This document shows, one piece after another, positions 61,874-64,000 of a stretch of 64,000 bases of DNA. Each line of letters opens with the position of its first letter. Within the stretch, counting starts at the first letter, position 1. This DNA comes from NAK19 sp034434515. Its GTDB lineage: Bacteria; Chloroflexota; Anaerolineae; Anaerolineales; UBA4823. The translations under genes were made by a program, and so were the position numbers. The notes beneath the pieces were generated by a model. The model was not told where the DNA came from. It saw nothing but the letters and a program-made list of their open reading frames with translations, and did no database searches. The DNA lies in NCBI GenBank assembly GCA_034434515.1, contig DAOTZA010000043.1, positions 1 through 64,000 of the forward strand. Reading direction: 5' to 3'.

Positions 61874-62788
61874 ATGAGAATATTATTTATCGTCAATCCT
61901 ATCTCCGGACGGGGAGCCGGTGAACGTGCTATCCCCTTTATTCAAAACTTTATCGATAAAAACCATCTCACAGGGTCGATCATTGTCACCCAATACCCTG
62001 CTCACGCGATTGAGATTGCATCCCAAAAGGCTCGAGATTTTGATATCCTTGTCGCCACCGGTGGAGACGGAACATCAAATGAAGTGATCAATGTTCTAAT
62101 GCAAGCAAAATCACATGGGACAGTAATGCCGGCTTTAGGGGTATTAAGCGTTGGCAGAGGGAACGATTTTGCCTTTGGCATTGGCGTACCCAAAGGATTG
62201 GAAAAGGGCTTCGCGGTGTTGCTCAACCATCAGGTGCGCTCCATTGATATTGGCTTTATTCAAGGCGGTGACTATCCTCAGGGACGCTTTTTCGGGAACG
62301 GTGTGGGCATTGGGTTTGATGCTGTGGTTGGTTTTGTCGCTGCTCGTAGTCGCCTGACCGGATTTTTATCCTATATCGTAGCAGCGATCAAAACGGCGTT
62401 TATTTTCTTTACCGCTCCTTTGCTGGAGCTTCAATTCGATCAAAAGACTCAAACTGTCCCCGCCCTGATGGTATCGGTTATGAATGGCAGGCGCATGGGA
62501 GGTGGATTTATGATGGCACCCCATTCCCTCAATAACGACGGTCTCCTCGATGTTTGTATCGTTCAAGAAGTACCCAAAGCTCAAATTTTCGCCTTAATTC
62601 CCCACTTTCTGCGCGGTTCGCAATTCTCCAAAAAAAGTGTCTTTCTCGAGCAAACCAGAACCCTACAGGTAACCGCCATTAAAGGTTCTTTACCCATACA
62701 TGCAGACGGAGAGACCATCTGCACCGAGGGAAAATCTGTCTCAATTCAAAATCTCCCAAACGCTCTCCAGGTAGTGGTGCCACGATGA
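61874..62788 (+). CDS. Diacylglycerol kinase-family lipid kinase
   Basis: A 304-residue YegS/BmrU/DgkB-type kinase with an N-terminal nucleotide domain (FIVNPISGRGAG; ATGGDGTSNEVINVL) and a C-terminal beta-sandwich (MMAPHSLNNDGLLDV). It phosphorylates diacylglycerol or a similar lipid at the membrane. It overlaps the following acyltransferase by 4 bases (ATGA), suggesting shared work in phospholipid synthesis or recycling. Confidence 0.9.
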   Translation: MRILFIVNPISGRGAGERAIPFIQNFIDKNHLTGSIIVTQYPAHAIEIASQKARDFDILVATGGDGTSNEVINVLMQAKSHGTVMPALGVLSVGRGNDFAFGIGVPKGLEKGFAVLLNHQVRSIDIGFIQGGDYPQGRFFGNGVGIGFDAVVGFVAARSRLTGFLSYIVAAIKTAFIFFTAPLLELQFDQKTQTVPALMVSVMNGRRMGGGFMMAPHSLNNDGLLDVCIVQEVPKAQIFALIPHFLRGSQFSKKSVFLEQTRTLQVTAIKGSLPIHADGETICTEGKSVSIQNLPNALQVVVPR

Positions 62789-63513
62789 TCCCCCAAACTG
62801 TTGCTTTTCCCATCACTCGTTTTTTGAACTTTATCATTCGGCAAGGCAGTTCAATCGTCCTCGACATTGATGCTGCCGATCTCAACAAAGTTCCCCGAAA
62901 GGGCCCCCTAATCATTGCTACGAACCATATCAATTTCATCGAAGTCCCCGTGGTTTATACGCATCTTCAACCCCGCCCGATCACGGGTTTGGTAAAAGTT
63001 GAAACCTGGAATAATCCGTTGATGGGCTTGCTATTTGACTTATGGGGCGGCATTCCTGTACGGCGCGGGGAGGCAGATGTCACTGCTGCTAAACGCTGCC
63101 TGGAAGCGCTGAAAGCAGGGAAGATTGTCGCGGTTGCTCCTGAGGGCACCCGCAGCGGAGATGGACGACTACGCAAGGGGAATGCCGGCATTGTCTTCCT
63201 TGCAATGAAATCTCACGCTCCAATTCTGCCTATCGCGTTTTACGGTGCAGAGCAATACTGGCAAGACCTCCGCAATTTGAATAAAATCCCCTTTCGTATC
63301 CGAGTGGGACGACCTTTTATGATCGATGTTCCCGAGAAAGTGATTAACCAGAGAATCCGCAACCAGATCGCGGATGAAATCATGATTCAAATTGCCTTAC
63401 TTTTGCCTTCATCGTACCATGGATATTATGCAGGGCGAGTGAGTGAAAAACCCAAATATCTAAAACCTCTTGTCGCGGACTTCGAAGTAAGAGAACTTTC
63501 CATTTCGAATTGA
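62785..63513 (+). CDS. plsC: 1-acyl-glycerol-3-phosphate acyltransferase-like
   Basis: A 242-residue PlsC-family acyltransferase. The catalytic motif, usually N-H-x4-D, reads NHINFIE here, with glutamate in place of aspartate. Motif III PEGTRSGDGRLRKG and the later PILPIAFYG are standard. It would acylate lysophosphatidate. The conservative D-to-E change may keep activity. Translationally coupled to the lipid kinase. Confidence 0.85.
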   Translation: MIPQTVAFPITRFLNFIIRQGSSIVLDIDAADLNKVPRKGPLIIATNHINFIEVPVVYTHLQPRPITGLVKVETWNNPLMGLLFDLWGGIPVRRGEADVTAAKRCLEALKAGKIVAVAPEGTRSGDGRLRKGNAGIVFLAMKSHAPILPIAFYGAEQYWQDLRNLNKIPFRIRVGRPFMIDVPEKVINQRIRNQIADEIMIQIALLLPSSYHGYYAGRVSEKPKYLKPLVADFEVRELSISN

Positions 63514-63557
63514 GAGAATTCCTATAGATTAACCTTCAAAAGCGAAACACTTTCCGT

Positions 63558-63563
63558 TATACT
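63558..63563 (+). promoter_or_regulatory. -10 element next to the DsbA-like gene
   Basis: TATACT ends 9 bases before the ATG at 63573. If used, the mRNA would have almost no 5' leader. Confidence 0.35.
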
Positions 63564-63572
63564 TAGCGCAAG

Positions 63573-64000
63573 ATGGATAAAGAATCACACACCACGCCCT
63601 TATTACCTGAAATGTCCAACAAAAAACGGCGGTCTGCCAGCGGTCAACCGCTATTTGTTTTGGCAGTTTATAGTTGGACATTTCCAATTGCGATCCTGAT
63701 AGCTTTTATCGCTGGCATCTTCCTCGGATATTTCGTACGCCCAGGCTCGAATCCTGGCCAAGCCGCTCAACCAACCGCTGTTCAAAATCAAAACAACACC
63801 GCTCAAAACGAAGCTTCGCGGCAACAAATGCTGGCTTTGCTTGCCGAGCAAACCAGAAATACCATTGGCAATGAGCAAGCACCGGTTCGAATGTACGAAT
63901 TCAGCGATTTTCGTTGTCCTTATTGCGCCAGATATAACCTCGATACGGGCAAGAAAATTTTTTCTAAATATGTTGATACCGGAAAAGTTTATTTAGGTTT
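63573..64000 (+). CDS. DsbA-family thioredoxin-fold protein, truncated by window end
   Basis: The open frame runs from the ATG at 63573 off the right edge (about 142 residues visible). A basic N-terminus, one membrane helix (FPIAILIAFIAGIFLGYFV, residues about 38-56) and a Gln/Asn/Ala-rich linker lead to a thioredoxin-like start (PVRMYEFSDFRCPYCARYN) with the redox motif CPYC. This is the layout of membrane-anchored DsbA-like oxidoreductases acting outside the cytoplasm. No ribosome site is visible. The C-terminal half is missing, so pairing with a DsbB/VKOR partner cannot be judged. Confidence 0.85.
   Translation, partial: MDKESHTTPLLPEMSNKKRRSASGQPLFVLAVYSWTFPIAILIAFIAGIFLGYFVRPGSNPGQAAQPTAVQNQNNTAQNEASRQQMLALLAEQTRNTIGNEQAPVRMYEFSDFRCPYCARYNLDTGKKIFSKYVDTGKVYLG

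Noticed and set aside
1..64000. CRISPR array, insertion sequence or prophage
   Set aside because: No spaced direct repeats, transposase, integrase or phage-like genes were seen.

Overview
The window is about 64 kb of dense bacterial chromosome with moderate GC content. The gene set points to a strictly anaerobic, amino-acid- and amine-fermenting organism: three aldehyde:ferredoxin oxidoreductase (AOR) family enzymes, an ADP-forming acyl-CoA synthetase, a CoA-transferase and a riboswitch-controlled glycine cleavage system. Together with multi-GAF sensor kinases, a nucleoside kinase with a TGS domain and a two-subunit glycine decarboxylase, this best fits the Chloroflexota (Anaerolineae-like). 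That placement is inference from gene content and style; no taxonomic marker was searched. I see no insertion sequence, prophage or CRISPR array.

Layout. (1) 100-3436 (+): two thiolase-fold proteins lacking the catalytic residues, followed by two DUF35/OB-fold zinc-ribbon proteins. (2) 3557-6067 (+): a large lipoprotein with starch-binding-like modules and a glycosidase-like barrel. (3) 6099-23434 (-): a 17-kb run of catabolic genes: ThiS/MoaD-like protein, AOR, LarA-like enzyme, GabT-like aminotransferase, second AOR, Na+/solute symporter, saccharopine dehydrogenase-like enzyme, putrescine aminotransferase (patA), second symporter interrupted by one in-frame TAA, mmsA, two more class III aminotransferase-fold enzymes, and an Lrp/AsnC regulator with two operator-like palindromes upstream. 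(4) 23582-24487 (+): two small membrane proteins. (5) 24599-27999 (-): NAD(P)HX repair enzyme translationally coupled to a third AOR. (6) 28241-28312: tRNA-Gly(CCC) behind a consensus promoter. (7) 28380-38664 (+): a signalling operon of two receivers, a GAF protein, a Cache/HAMP/GAF sensor, a ParA ATPase and a hybrid histidine kinase, then a threonine-synthase-like enzyme fused to a receiver domain and a DMT-family exporter. (8) 38784-45913 (+): argF, ald, a CoA-transferase, pyk and a degenerate DNA-methylase-like protein. (9) 45925-46103 (-): a 6S RNA candidate, then aspS and an XRE-cupin regulator (-), divergent from an ADP-forming acyl-CoA synthetase fused to an acetyltransferase (+). (10) 51737-54463 (+): envelope proteins. 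(11) 54589-58051 (+): tandem glycine riboswitch, gcvH, gcvPA, gcvPB. (12) 58192-64000 (+): nucleoside kinase, tgt, uppP, lipid kinase, plsC and a truncated DsbA-like protein.

How it fits together (inference). Region 3 reads as a pathway block. Symporters import amines or amino acids, aminotransferases turn them into aldehydes or oxo acids, AORs oxidise the aldehydes to acids while reducing ferredoxin, and acyl-CoA enzymes elsewhere (mmsA, the CoA-transferase, the ADP-forming synthetase) recover energy as acyl-CoA or ATP. The Lrp-family protein at the block's head is its likely regulator. The most unusual item is the enzyme-receiver fusion at 35961-37649, which starts on the base after the stop codon of a hybrid histidine kinase and suggests phosphorelay control of a PLP enzyme.
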